Numbered from the stretch's first letter, positions 41,686 to 51,296 are shown. The stretch: DNA of 64,000 nucleotides from Phytohabitans flavus (GCF_011764545.1 NZ_AP022870.1:4944001-5008000), one strand, 5' to 3'. Program-made: numbers and translations. The notes: generated from the letters alone by a model not told the origin.

Positions 41686-42651
41686 CTAGCCGGCGTGGGG
41701 TAGGCCGAGGTCGCTGAGAACGGCGGTTATCCGGGCGGTCTCGGCCTCCACGAATTCGCCAAAGGCGTCGCCGACGAGGTAGGCGTCGGCCCAGCCGTTG
41801 CGGGAAAGGCAGTCTTGCCACGGGCGCGAGCCGTGTAGGCGCTCGACCGTGCCCCGCAGCGTGTCGCGGGCCGGCGCCGCCAGGCCGGGCGGGGCGACGA
41901 GCCCGCGCCAGTTGGTGAAGACCACGTCGGCGCCCGCCTCGCGGAGGGTGGGCGCCGCCACTCCTGGTACCCGCGCCGGGCTTGTCACCGCCAGCACCCG
42001 CAGCTGCCCCGAGCGCACCTGGTCGGCGGTCTCGCCCAGCCCGGAGACGCCGAACGCCACCTCGCCCCGGAAGACCGCCGCGAGCAGGTCGCCGCCGCCG
42101 TCGAAGCTGGCGTACCGGACCCGCGACGGCGCGATGCCGACGCCTTTCGCGGTCAGCATGAGCGCCAGGTGGTCCGGGCCGGCTGGGCTGGAGCCGCCGC
42201 CGGCGACCATCGCGCCCGGGTCGGCCCGCCAGGCGGCGACGAGGTCGGCGAAGGAGCGGTACGGTGCGGGCCGCGGCACCACCACGAGCGCGGGCTCCTC
42301 GATGAGCCGGGCCACCGGCGTTGTCTGGCCGAGCGTCGCCCGCGCCCGCTCGGTCAACTGCGCGCCGACCACGCCGAGGCCCATGAGCATCAGCAGGTCG
42401 CCGTTGCCCCGCTCGTACACCAGCCGCTGCAGGCCGACCGTGCCGCTCGCGCCGGGCAGGTTGAACACTTCCGGATCGCGGACGAGCCCAGCCGCGTCCA
42501 GCGCCTGCGCGACAGTGCGGGCGGTGAGGTCGTAACCGCTGCCGGGCGCGTTGGGCACCATGATCCGCAGGTCAGTGGGGCCGGACCGCCGGCTGCCACA
42601 GCCGCCCACCGCCAGTGCGGCGCCAGCGGCCAGCAGCGTGCGGCGCCGCAT
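41686..42651 (-). CDS. Orphan TctC-type solute-binding lipoprotein next to the two-component system
   Basis: This 321-residue tripartite tricarboxylate receptor (Bug/TctC) family protein binds a carboxylate outside the membrane. The ATG at 42651 starts a lipoprotein signal (RTLLAAGAALAVGGCG; lipid-anchored Cys near residue 18). Family features include IMVPNAPGSGYDLTARTV, GASGTVGLQRLV, GGSSPAGPDHLALM and GEVAFGVSGLGETADQV. It is divergent from the histidine kinase with only 49 bp between starts. It has no membrane subunit beside it; the transporter's own TctC is encoded at 47044-48084. A sensing role for the kinase is therefore likely but inferred. Confidence 0.85.
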   Translation of the reverse strand: MRRRTLLAAGAALAVGGCGSRRSGPTDLRIMVPNAPGSGYDLTARTVAQALDAAGLVRDPEVFNLPGASGTVGLQRLVYERGNGDLLMLMGLGVVGAQLTERARATLGQTTPVARLIEEPALVVVPRPAPYRSFADLVAAWRADPGAMVAGGGSSPAGPDHLALMLTAKGVGIAPSRVRYASFDGGGDLLAAVFRGEVAFGVSGLGETADQVRSGQLRVLAVTSPARVPGVAAPTLREAGADVVFTNWRGLVAPPGLAAPARDTLRGTVERLHGSRPWQDCLSRNGWADAYLVGDAFGEFVEAETARITAVLSDLGLPHAG

Positions 42652-42700
42652 CTGGTACCCCCTTGCCCTCGTGCCCTTTAGGCAGTTTGCTATTTCCACC

Positions 42701-44281
42701 ATGTTTCGCACCAGCCTGTTCCGGCGGCCGTGGCGGCTCTCGCTCGCCCGGCAGTTCCTGCTGCTCCAGCTCGGCATCGTGCTGCTGGTGGTCGGCGCGG
42801 TCGCGGCCGTCTCGGTGGCACAGGCAGACGCCCGCTTCCGGTCCGGCGAGGGGCGACAGTTGCGGTCCGTCGCCGAGACGGTGGCGGCAAACGCGACGGT
42901 ACGGCAGGAGCTGGCTGAGCCGGCGGTCAACTTCGAACGCCTCTCGACCGAGGCGGAAACGGCCCGCAGCGTCTCGGGCGCCTCGTTCGTGCTGATCGCC
43001 GACGCGACCGGGACGCTGCTCACCGGCCTCGACCGCAGCGGCCCGGTGCCGTTGGGCGCGAGCACGGTCCGGTCCGGCAAGTCCTGGGTCGGCGTGGTCG
43101 GTGACGCGCTGGTCGCCCACGTGCCGGTACTCGACGAGAGGCGCGAGCTGGTCGGTTTGGTCGTCGTGGGCCTTGAGTACCCCACGTGGCCCGAGCAGCT
43201 CGCCGACGCCGCCACCGACCTGCTCACCTACCTGCTGCTCGGTGCCGCGCTCGGGGTGCTCGGGTCGTGGCTGCTGGCCCGCTGGGTCAAGCGGCAGACG
43301 CTGGGGCTGGAGCCACGCGAGATCACCGGCCTGGTCGAGCAGCGCGAGGCGATGCTGCACGGCATTCGCGAGGGTGTGCTGGGTAGCGACGCCGCCGATC
43401 GGGTCACGCTCGTCAACGACGAGGCGATCCGCCTGCTGGACCTGCCCGAGGACGCGGTCGGCCGGTCGCTGCACGCGCTCAAGCTGGAGCCCCGGCTGCT
43501 CGACGTGCTGACCGGAAAGGCCGCCGGCGCCGACCAGATCGGCCTGCGCGCGGGGCGGGTGCTGGTGCTCAACCGGATGCCGGTGATGGTCCGTGGCCGG
43601 GAGGTCGGCTCGGTGACCACGCTGCGCGATCGCACCGAGCTCACCGCGCTCCAGCATGAGCTCGACCTCAGCCGGCACACCACAGACACGCTGCGGGCGC
43701 AGGCACACGAGTTCACCAACCGGCTGCACACGATCGCGGGGCTGATCGAGCTGGGCGAGTTCGACGAGGTCACCCGGTACATCAACCGGGCAAGCCGGGC
43801 ACTGGCCGAGCTGACCAGCGACGTCACCTCGCGGGTACCTGATCCGGCGCTCGCCGCCCTGCTGATCGCGAAGGCGAGCCTCGCCGCCGAGCAGGGCATC
43901 CGGTTCACCGTGTCGGCGCGGTCGGCACTCCCCGAGATCGACGAGGCGCTCTCCGCCGACCTCGTCACGGTGGTCGGCAACCTTCTCGACAACGCGTACG
44001 ACGCGGTCGGCACCGGCACGGCACCGGCATGGGTCGAGGTGGAGGTGACCACGGAAGGTGAGGAGGTGCTGGTCGTGGTCCGCGACTCCGGGCCGGGGAT
44101 CGAGCCGGAGCTGGCCCGCGGGGTCTTCGCGCAGGGGTACACGACCAAGGCGGCGCACCAAGGCCTCGGGCTCGCCCTGATCCAGCTGGTCTGCACGCGG
44201 CGCGGCGGCTCGGTCGCCGTGGCCGGGTCGACGTTCACCGCCCGCCTTCCTCGGGCCACGACGCGGGCGGTCGCGCGGTGA
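42701..44281 (+). CDS. CitA/DcuS-type sensor histidine kinase
   Basis: This is a 526-residue membrane kinase. The ATG at 42701 is followed by TM1 (LLLQLGIVLLVVGAVAAVSV, residues about 21-40), an extracytoplasmic Cache-like sensor (residues 40-170) and TM2 (LLTYLLLGAALGVLGSWLL). A PAS domain runs to about residue 310. The phosphorylated histidine is His336 in RAQAHEFTNRLHTIAGLIEL, the motif typical of citrate/C4-dicarboxylate sensors. ATPase boxes are NLLDNAYDAV (N, near 427), DSGPGIEPELA (G1) and GLGLALIQLV (G2). It overlaps the response-regulator gene (GTGA). It probably senses the tri- or dicarboxylate imported by tctCBA. Confidence 0.9.
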   Translation: MFRTSLFRRPWRLSLARQFLLLQLGIVLLVVGAVAAVSVAQADARFRSGEGRQLRSVAETVAANATVRQELAEPAVNFERLSTEAETARSVSGASFVLIADATGTLLTGLDRSGPVPLGASTVRSGKSWVGVVGDALVAHVPVLDERRELVGLVVVGLEYPTWPEQLADAATDLLTYLLLGAALGVLGSWLLARWVKRQTLGLEPREITGLVEQREAMLHGIREGVLGSDAADRVTLVNDEAIRLLDLPEDAVGRSLHALKLEPRLLDVLTGKAAGADQIGLRAGRVLVLNRMPVMVRGREVGSVTTLRDRTELTALQHELDLSRHTTDTLRAQAHEFTNRLHTIAGLIELGEFDEVTRYINRASRALAELTSDVTSRVPDPALAALLIAKASLAAEQGIRFTVSARSALPEIDEALSADLVTVVGNLLDNAYDAVGTGTAPAWVEVEVTTEGEEVLVVVRDSGPGIEPELARGVFAQGYTTKAAHQGLGLALIQLVCTRRGGSVAVAGSTFTARLPRATTRAVAR

Positions 44282-44967
44282 GCGGGGACGGCGGCGTCCG
44301 GGTGCTGGTCGTCGACGACGACTTCATGGTGGCGAAGGTGCATGCCGGTTTCGTCTCCCGGGTGCCGGGTTTCCACGTGGTCGGCAGCGCGCACACCGGT
44401 GCCGAGGCGCTCACCGAGGTCTCCAGGCTGCGCCCCGATCTGGTCCTGCTCGACATCTACCTGCCCGACATGTCGGGCCTGGACGTCCTCCGCGGCCTCC
44501 GCGACGGTCCGAGCGAAGCCGACGTGATGGCCGTGACCGCGGCCCGCGACGTCGACACGGTCCGCACCGCGCTGCGCGGCGGTGTCGTGCACTACCTGAT
44601 CAAGCCGTTCACGTTCGAGACGCTGCGCGAGCACCTCGAGCGGTACACCGCTGCCCACCGCCACCTCGCGGCCAGCGGCGAGGTTGCGCAGCACGACATC
44701 GACCGGCTCTTCGGTGCGTTGCGCCCGGCCCAGGTCAGCCTTCCCAAAGGACTCACGCCGCCGACGGCCGCGCTGGTCGAGCGGGTGCTGCGCGACTGCG
44801 CCGCCGACCTGTCCGCCGCCGAGTGCGCCGAGCGGGCCGGGTTGTCCCGGGTGGGCACGCGCCGCTACCTGGAGTACTTCGTGGCCGCGGGCAAGGCCGA
44901 GGTCCGGTTGCGGTACGGCGGCACCGGCCGCCCGGAGCGCCGATACCAGTGGCTCGCCGCGCCGTGA
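44278..44967 (+). CDS. CitB/DcuR-type response regulator
   Basis: This 229-residue regulator has a receiver domain with acidic pocket VLVVDDDF, phosphoacceptor Asp59 in VLLDIYLPDMSG and the conserved lysine in HYLIKPFTFETL. The C-terminal HTH (LSAAECAERAGLSRVGTRRY) is of the kind in CitB/DctR regulators. The GTG start overlaps the kinase stop. It converges on tctA with only 12 bp between stops. It likely activates the tctCBA operon and perhaps the orphan receptor gene. Confidence 0.9.
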   Translation: MSGDGGVRVLVVDDDFMVAKVHAGFVSRVPGFHVVGSAHTGAEALTEVSRLRPDLVLLDIYLPDMSGLDVLRGLRDGPSEADVMAVTAARDVDTVRTALRGGVVHYLIKPFTFETLREHLERYTAAHRHLAASGEVAQHDIDRLFGALRPAQVSLPKGLTPPTAALVERVLRDCAADLSAAECAERAGLSRVGTRRYLEYFVAAGKAEVRLRYGGTGRPERRYQWLAAP

Positions 44968-44979
44968 CGGCCGGCGCGG

Positions 44980-46511
44980 TCAGTCGTCCTCGCCGAGCGC
45001 GACCTTCGCCGGCACCCGGTCCGCCTTGCCTCTGGCCAGCAGCCGCGGGACGTACGGCACCACGAGCGCCAGCACCGCGAGGCTGAGCAGCACCACCGTC
45101 AGCGGCCGGCTCACGAAGACGCCAAAATCACCATTCGCAAGGCTCAGTGCCCGCCGGAACTGTTCCTCCATCATCGGCCCCAGAATCAGCCCGAGGATCA
45201 CCGGGGCGATCGGGAAGTCGTACCGGCGCATGAAGAAGCCGATCACCCCGATCGCGTACGCGAGCAGCACCTGGAACACGCTGCCCGACACCGCGTACAC
45301 GCCAAGCGTCGCGAACACGAGAATCGCCGAGTACAGCACCGGGCGCGGGATCTGGAGCACCTTGACCCACAGCCGGATCAGCGGCAGGTTGAGCAGGAGC
45401 AGCAGCACGTTGCCCAGGTACAGCGAGGCGATCAGCGCCCACACCAACGTGCCCCCTCGTCGAAGAGGTCGGGTCCGGGCTGCACATTGAAGATCTGGAA
45501 CGCCGCCAGCATCACCGCCGCGGTCGCGGACGTGGGGATGCCGAGCGTGAGCAGCGGCACCAGCACGCCGGAGAAGGACGCGTTGTTCGCCGCCTCCGGA
45601 CCAGCCACGCCCTCGATAGCACCGCTGCCGAACTCGTCGCGATGCTTGGACCGCTTGGCTTCGTATGTGTACGACAGGAACGTGGGCAGCTCCGCCCCGC
45701 CCGACGGAAGCGCGCCGAACGGGAAGCCCAGCGCGGTGCCGCGCAGCCACGGGCGCCAGGAGCGGCGCCAGTCGTCGCGGGTGAGCCAGGCGAAGCCACG
45801 GGCCGGCTCGAGTGGTGCCACTGTGGACGGTACGTCGTGCGGCCGGCTCGCCAGATAGAGCGTCTCGCCGATCGCGAAGAGGCCGACGATGACCACCACG
45901 ATGTTGACGCCGTCGAGCAGGTTGACCGACCCGAACGTGAACCTCGCCTGACCGGTCAGTGAGTCGATGCCGACCAGCCCGAGGAAGAGGCCGAGCGTGA
46001 GCGAGAGCAACCCGCGGACCATCGAGCGACCGACAAGCGCGGTCACCGCGACCATCGCCAGCACGGCCAGCGCGAAGTAGTCCGCCGCACGGAACATCAC
46101 CGCGAAGCGCGCCATCGGCGCCGCGAGCAGGCTCAGCAGGACCGTCGAGATGGTACCGGCCACAAAGGACCCGATCGCCGCCGTCGCGAGCGCCGCCCGC
46201 GCCCGGCCTCGGCGGGCCATCTGGTACCCCTCGATGGAGGTCGCCACCGACGCGGACTCGCCGGGCGTGTTGAGCAGGATCGAGGTGGTGGAGCCGCCGT
46301 ACATGGCGCCGGCGTAGATGCCCGCGAACATGATCAGCGCCCCGGTCGGCGAGTCCAGGTTGAACGTCAGCGGCAGCAGCAGCGCGATCGTCAGCGCCGG
46401 CCCGATGCCGGGCAGCACGCCCACAAGCGTGCCGACGGTGACCCCGATGATCGCGAAAAGCAGGTTCTCCGGGGTGAGCACGGCCGCGAAGCCGTCGAGC
46501 AGCACGTTCAC
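44980..46511 (-). CDS. tctA: Tripartite tricarboxylate transporter, large membrane subunit TctA (apparent frameshift)
   Basis: This is about 510 residues, the normal TctA size, with about 11-12 membrane segments. The GTG at 46511 overlaps the tctB stop. Family motifs are GVTVGTLVGVLPGIGPALTI, GIYAGAMYGGSTTSILLNTP, ESASVATSIEGYQMARRGR and LPSGGAELPTFLSYTYE. The frame breaks in a C-run (45452-45456); one extra base gives DEGGTLVWALIASLYLGN and continues to 44980 (end GEDD). It imports a carboxylate with TctB and the TctC receptor. Confidence 0.88.
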
Positions 46512-47047
46512 AGCGGCAGCACCCCCGCCGGCAGCTGGATGTCCAGAAACCGGGTGAACGCCACGTAGATGACCAGCGAAAGCGCCAGCGCCACCACCGC
46601 GTCCCGCAGGATCACCTCGCGCCACGGGCGGTCCCCGAGCAGCCGCGCGGCGGCCACGAAGAAGACCGCGGTCGCCGGCACGTAACCGACCACTGTGTAC
46701 TCGAGCACCAGCGCGTACCCGACCAACGCGGCCATCAGTGCCGCCGGCACGAACCAGGACGCCCGCGGCGCGCGCTCTCCGCGCTCCCCCGCCGCCGCCT
46801 TGGCGGTCCAGCTCTGGATGAGGTACGTCGCACCGAGTACCACCCAGCCGGAGGTGACGATGAGCGGGGCGAGCCACGGGCCGTCCACTGTGACGCCGTG
46901 CTGGGCGGCATCCCCGATCGCCCGCACCAGAAGGCCCGCCCCGGCGAGCAGTACGACGACCGCGGCGATTCGCGGCCCGAGCGCCCGCCCCAAGGGGACG
47001 GTGCCGGGCACCGTCCCCTGTGGACGCTCGTCGGCGACGGTGCTCAT
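46508..47047 (-). CDS. tctB: Tripartite tricarboxylate transporter, small membrane subunit TctB
   Basis: This is a 179-residue protein with four hydrophobic segments (RIAAVVVLLAGAGLLVRAIG, LAPLIVTSGWVVLGATYLI, SWFVPAALMAALVGYALVLE, LRDAVVALALSLVIYVAF), the standard TctB layout. The ATG at 47047 overlaps the tctC stop (ATGA at 47044-47047); upstream in-frame residues belong to antisense of tctC. It overlaps tctA by GTGA. The operon order tctC-tctB-tctA is canonical. Confidence 0.88.
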   Translation of the reverse strand: MSTVADERPQGTVPGTVPLGRALGPRIAAVVVLLAGAGLLVRAIGDAAQHGVTVDGPWLAPLIVTSGWVVLGATYLIQSWTAKAAAGERGERAPRASWFVPAALMAALVGYALVLEYTVVGYVPATAVFFVAAARLLGDRPWREVILRDAVVALALSLVIYVAFTRFLDIQLPAGVLPL

Positions 47048-48084
47048 GAGCCGGCGAGCCCGATCTCGGTGAGCACCCCGGTGATCCGGGTGTTCTCCGC
47101 GTCGAGGAAGGACTTCGCCTCGTCGCCGCTCTTGTAGAAGTCGTCCCAGCCCTGCTGGGTCAGCGCGTCCTTCCACGCGGGCGACGAGTGCAGCTTGTCC
47201 ACCATGGACACGACCGCGTCCCGCTGCGCCCCGCTCAGCCCCGGCGGCGCGACGATCCCCCGCCAGTTCATCAGCTCGACCTCGAAGCCGGCCTCCTTGA
47301 TGGTCGGCGCCGGCGTACCGGCACCCGCGTCCACACCGGACGCACCCGAGACCGCGAGCGCGCGCAACTGGCCCGACTTCACCAGCTCCTTGAACTCGCT
47401 CACGCTGGACACGCCCACCCCGAGGTCACCGGAGAGCAGAGCAGCCTTCGTCTCGCCACCGCCGGAGTAGGGGATGTACTTGGCCTGCTTCGGATCCACT
47501 CCCGCCGCCTTGGCCAAGAGCCCGACGAGGATCTGGTCCGTACCGCCGGCCGAACCCCCACCCCACTTGATGGCGGTCGGGTTCGCCTTGAAGTCGTTCA
47601 CCAGGTCCGCGAGCGTCTGGTACTTGGAAGCCTTCGGCACCACGATGACCTCCGCCTCGGCGGTGAGCGTGGCGATCGGCGTGGTCTGGGTCAGGTTGAC
47701 CGCCGACTTGTTGGTCACCACCCCGCCGACCATTACCAGCCCGGTGATCATCAGCCGGTGCGGATCGGCGTTGTGCTTGCTCACAAGCTGCGCCAGCCCG
47801 ACCGTCCCCGCCGCGCCCGTGACGTTGTCCACCTCCACGGACTCTGTGGTGACACCGCCGTCCTTCAGCGCCTTCTGCAACGTACGGGCGGTCAGATCCC
47901 AGCCCCCGCCGGGCGCGGCCGGCGCCATGATGCGGATCGTGCTGGTCGGGTAATCCACCTGCTCCGCCGAGGCACCCACATCATTGCCGCCCTCGGCACA
48001 AGCGGCCGCACCGAGCATCAACGGAAGTAAACTGGCCAATCCGAGCGCGCCGGCCCGCAGCCGGGCACGCGAAGCTGTCGTCAT
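47044..48084 (-). CDS. tctC: Tripartite tricarboxylate transporter receptor TctC
   Basis: This 346-residue solute-binding lipoprotein has the signal peptide LGLASLLPLMLGAAACAEGG with a lipid-anchored cysteine, then IRIMAPAAPGGGWDLTARTL, GAAGTVGLAQLV, WGGGSAGGTDQILVGLLAK and the C-terminal AENTRITGVLTEIGLAGS typical of TctC. It may start at GTG 48087 or ATG 48084. It is closely related to the orphan receptor at 41686-42651. A GTGA-N6-TCAC palindrome lies 72 bp upstream. Confidence 0.9.
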   Translation of the reverse strand: MTTASRARLRAGALGLASLLPLMLGAAACAEGGNDVGASAEQVDYPTSTIRIMAPAAPGGGWDLTARTLQKALKDGGVTTESVEVDNVTGAAGTVGLAQLVSKHNADPHRLMITGLVMVGGVVTNKSAVNLTQTTPIATLTAEAEVIVVPKASKYQTLADLVNDFKANPTAIKWGGGSAGGTDQILVGLLAKAAGVDPKQAKYIPYSGGGETKAALLSGDLGVGVSSVSEFKELVKSGQLRALAVSGASGVDAGAGTPAPTIKEAGFEVELMNWRGIVAPPGLSGAQRDAVVSMVDKLHSSPAWKDALTQQGWDDFYKSGDEAKSFLDAENTRITGVLTEIGLAGS

Positions 48085-48155
48085 CACCGCGGTCGCTCCT
48101 GTCCGAAGCCGCGCGTCATGGGGTCGCGCGTGCTACGGGCATCCTCCGAGAGGGC

Positions 48156-48169
48156 GTGACCCCCGTCAC
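48156..48169. promoter_or_regulatory. Crp/GlxR-like palindrome upstream of tctC
   Basis: The sequence GTGACCCCCGTCAC fits GTGA-N6-TCAC, the core of Crp/GlxR operators, and lies 72 bp upstream of the tctC start in the 242-bp gap shared with the divergent lipoprotein gene. It could link carboxylate uptake to cAMP-responsive control. A 14-bp match can arise by chance. Confidence 0.35.
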
Positions 48170-48329
48170 CGTTGTGAACAGAGAGTGCCTTTTGGTCCTT
48201 TTGGCCACAGCCTCGGTGCGGCGTCTAGGCGAAGCTCACTGCACCCTAGCCCGAGTCAGTCTCCCGGCTTCGTGCCGTGATCACGCCGGCACGAGCATCC
48301 CCCGCGCGCCCGGCTCCATGATCGTCGGC

Positions 48330-49070
48330 ATGACGAAGCACCGCCCCACCACCGCTCGTGTCGCCACCGTCGCCGCCGCCGTCGTGCTCGGCGGCTTCAC
48401 CCTCGGCTGCGGTTTCGTACAGAACGCCGTCGACACCGCCCAAACCCTCGGCGAGTTCTCCGACCGACTCGGCAAGTCGGCCGAGCTGACCTACACCGCC
48501 GAGTACAAGACCAACGACGCGAGCGTCACCTTCGTACAGCAGCCGCCGAACTCAGCGGTCCTCAGCACCGACAGCCGGCTGATCTTCACCCCCAAGGCGA
48601 TGATCATGTGTGACAAGGGCGAGTGCCAGCAGGCCCCCAACACCGCGGCCGTGGCCGGACCCGACGACGCCAACCTCGTCGCGGCGGTCGGCGGCGCTGG
48701 CTTCCTCACCCCGGAGCTCGCGCTCGGCCTCGTCGCGGCCGCCGCGATCGTGCCCGGCACCGACGTCAGCACCAGCGAGCGCGAGATCGCCGGCCAGAAT
48801 TCGCTCTGCGCCGACGTCGACGGCATCGAGGACCCACAGGCCGGCGCCCAGTCCGGCGACATGAAGTCGTTCTCCGTCTGCGTGACCGACACCGGGCTAC
48901 TCTCCTCGTTCAGCGGCGAGACACACGGCGGCGAGAAGACGGCGATCGAGATGGTCTCCTACTCCGACCAGGTCGACCCGGCAGCCTTCGCCCCGCCCAA
49001 GGGCGCGAAGGTCGTCGAGGTCACCGACCTCACCGCGCAGGCCTTCGCTGACGCGACAGCCGGCAAGTGA
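48330..49070 (+). CDS. Putative lipoprotein
   Basis: This is a 246-residue exported protein starting at ATG 48330 (48318 also possible). The signal peptide RVATVAAAVVLGGFTLGCGF has a cysteine in a lipobox-like position. The mature part (LTYTAEYKTNDASVTFVQQP, then a Cys-containing loop MIMCDKGECQQAP, then SLCADVDGIED and SFSVCVTD) suggests a beta-rich, disulfide-containing surface protein. I recognise no family. It stands alone, divergent from tctC. Confidence 0.65.
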   Translation: MTKHRPTTARVATVAAAVVLGGFTLGCGFVQNAVDTAQTLGEFSDRLGKSAELTYTAEYKTNDASVTFVQQPPNSAVLSTDSRLIFTPKAMIMCDKGECQQAPNTAAVAGPDDANLVAAVGGAGFLTPELALGLVAAAAIVPGTDVSTSEREIAGQNSLCADVDGIEDPQAGAQSGDMKSFSVCVTDTGLLSSFSGETHGGEKTAIEMVSYSDQVDPAAFAPPKGAKVVEVTDLTAQAFADATAGK

Positions 49071-49142
49071 GTCTTCGCGCTCCACAGATGCTGCTATCTT
49101 CGCCCCGCTGATCGTCGCTGGACCGAGGGTTGGAGGGTAGTT

Positions 49143-49670
49143 GTGGCTGAGGTGGCGTTACGGCCGGTCGATGACTCCGACCTCGATGCCTTGTTCGAGC
49201 AGATGCGCGATCCCGAGTCGGTCCGGATGGCTGCCTTCACGGCCGAAAATCCCGATGATCGCCCCGCATTCGATGCCCACATGGCGAAGATCCGGACGTC
49301 GCCCGACGTGACCACCCGCGCGGTCACCGTCGACGGACGGCTCGCCGGCAGCATCGCCAGCTTCGTCGTTGACGGCGATACCGAGGTCACGTACTGGATC
49401 GACAGGTCCTTCTGGGGACAGGGCATCGCCAGCCAAGCGCTCGCCCTGCTCCTGGAATCGGTTCACGTGCGGCCCCTGTTCGCCCGCGCCGCGAGCGACA
49501 ATGCCAGATCGCTCAAGGTGCTGCGGAGGGCAGGATTCGCGACCGTAGGCACCGCGATCTCATTTGCCAACGGGCGAAACAAGGAGATCGAGGAAACGAT
49601 CCTGCGCCTCGACAAGCCCGCGAAGACCACCCCATCCGACGCGCCGAGCGGCGAAAGTCAGACTTACTGA
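49143..49670 (+). CDS. GNAT-family N-acetyltransferase
   Basis: This 175-residue protein carries the RimJ/RimL-like GNAT fold. LRPVDDSDLDALFEQMRDPE starts it. EVTYWIDRSFWGQGIASQAL, near residue 80, carries the acetyl-CoA pyrophosphate loop (Q/R-G-x-G/A). DNARSLKVLRRAGFATVG, near residue 120, is the conserved tail motif. The GTG start at 49143 follows GGAGGGTAGTT. The substrate is unknown. It ends just before an A-block repeat. Confidence 0.85.
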   Translation: MAEVALRPVDDSDLDALFEQMRDPESVRMAAFTAENPDDRPAFDAHMAKIRTSPDVTTRAVTVDGRLAGSIASFVVDGDTEVTYWIDRSFWGQGIASQALALLLESVHVRPLFARAASDNARSLKVLRRAGFATVGTAISFANGRNKEIEETILRLDKPAKTTPSDAPSGESQTY

Positions 49671-49679
49671 CCCAGAATG

Positions 49680-49743
49680 GGAGCTACCGCGATGTCCGCT
49701 GTGGTCCAGACCGCTGCTCCCGCGGCCTCACCCACCGCTGTGC
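49680..49743 (+). repeat. Dispersed intergenic element, block A (left of HNH gene)
   Basis: This A block begins GAGCTACCGCGATGTCCGCT and runs through CCCGCGGCCTCACCC. It is in the same orientation as the B block at 51409-51544; the HNH gene and a transposase scrap lie between them. The rest of the 215-bp gap holds no recognised gene. Confidence 0.7.
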
Positions 49744-49885
49744 ACAACCGACCAAACTCATCGCCCCGCCAAGGCGACCACCTGGTCGCCCCATGGCCGA
49801 ACCCCGATCGTCCACGCCACTACCCAAGCACCGTCCACGAGGGCGTCCATCGCCTTCACCACGCATCAACCCAGCACCGTGACCA

Positions 49886-51142
49886 TCAGGTCCGGTGGTG
49901 GTAGAGATTGCGGCGGGGATCTTGTCGCGGGTCGACGTAGGCGGGTGGGATGAACTCCGGCCTGCCGTCCTCGGCGCGGAGCCGGACGGTCCAGTGTCCA
50001 CGGTGGATGATGCGGTGGTGGTAGCCGCACAACAGCACGCTGTTGTGCAAGCTGGTAGGTCCGCCGTCGGCCCACGAGCGGATGTGGTGCCCGTCGCACC
50101 AGCGCGGCGGTCGGTCACAGCCGGGGAAGGCGCATCCCCGGTCGCGTAGCTCCAGCGCCCGCCGTAGCGACCCGGTGATGAGCCGCCGGGTGCGGCCTAG
50201 GTCCAGGACTTGCCCGTCGCCGTCGAGCACCGCCGGAATGATCTGTGCGTCGCAGGCCAGCTGGCGGACCTGGGTGGGGCTGAGCCGCCCACCGGTGTCC
50301 AACACGCCGATGCCGAACTGCTGCTCTAGCAGTTCGAACGGAACGGTGACCATCACGTGTGGCCGCTGCCCACCGTTGTCCGGCAACCGCTCGGTCCGGG
50401 TGGCCAGGTCGCACACCTCTACCAACGCGTCAGCTCGGCGCTGTCCGGGGGTGCGTGGTTCGTCGTTGTCGTGGCGGGGCGCGCACAGCGGGTCGAGGGC
50501 GGCGTTGACGGTCGCCGCGCCGGCCTCGTCCAGCCAGCCGGTGACCCGGACGCGTCCGTCGCCGAGACGGGTGAGCTGGAACGCCCGCGTCTGCCACGCC
50601 CGGGCCTCCTGCCGCTGCAACGCGGCGGCATCACGGGCGTCGGCGATCTCGGGAGCGACGTGGGCGAGGATCCGCCCGCCGGCCTTGCGCAAGATGGTGG
50701 GCTCGAACTGCTCGGCCTGACCGATCAGCACCGCCTCCGCCTCATCCACCAGATCGGCGCCGAGGTCGGCGGGAAGATCCCGGACCGCGGCGGCGATAAC
50801 GGCGGCCTGCTCAGCGTTGACCACACCCGCGACCAGGGCGGTGTCGAGGGCGGCCCGCTCGTCAACCGCTCTCGCCAGGTCGGCCAGCCGTTTCGCGGCG
50901 TGGATGCTGATCCGGTGACGCTCCCGCAACCACACCGCCGTGCTGGAGGCGTGCTGCGCGATCGGCAGGCCGCGACCGTCGATCTCCCGAAGCAGATGCA
51001 ACTGCGCTGCGGTAAGCGTTTGCAACGCTTGGTGGATGCTGTCCAGGGAATCGACAAGCTCGTCATCACTCAATGTCCAGACCGACGCGGTAGCGCATTT
51101 ACTGGCTACCTCGCGCAGCTGCTCTAACGCCTCCCTGGACAC
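49886..51142 (-). CDS. DUF222-HNH endonuclease-like protein (13E12 family)
   Basis: This 418-residue protein has an N-terminal DUF222 helical region (residues 15-300) and a C-terminal HNH nuclease domain: CAFPGCDRPPRWCDGHHIRS, then DGGPTSLHNSVLLCGYHH and HRG, with the His-Asn-His catalytic pattern and the CxxC/CxxH zinc-knuckle ligands intact. The family is multicopy in actinobacteria (the 13E12 repeat of mycobacteria) and is often treated as mobile, though the function is not settled. It lies between the A and B blocks of the dispersed element. Confidence 0.88.
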   Translation of the reverse strand: MSREALEQLREVASKCATASVWTLSDDELVDSLDSIHQALQTLTAAQLHLLREIDGRGLPIAQHASSTAVWLRERHRISIHAAKRLADLARAVDERAALDTALVAGVVNAEQAAVIAAAVRDLPADLGADLVDEAEAVLIGQAEQFEPTILRKAGGRILAHVAPEIADARDAAALQRQEARAWQTRAFQLTRLGDGRVRVTGWLDEAGAATVNAALDPLCAPRHDNDEPRTPGQRRADALVEVCDLATRTERLPDNGGQRPHVMVTVPFELLEQQFGIGVLDTGGRLSPTQVRQLACDAQIIPAVLDGDGQVLDLGRTRRLITGSLRRALELRDRGCAFPGCDRPPRWCDGHHIRSWADGGPTSLHNSVLLCGYHHRIIHRGHWTVRLRAEDGRPEFIPPAYVDPRQDPRRNLYHHRT

Positions 51143-51296
51143 TCGCTAATTGTTTCGCATCAACTCCAAGACCACCAGTTATATTCGTCGATCTAGGGAT
51201 ATTCGATTTGGCAATCTTGCGAGGTTTCGAATGTGGGAGCGTCGGTGCGAAATGGCCGTCACAATGAGGACCCCAGTAGGTCCGGGATCCTGCTCA

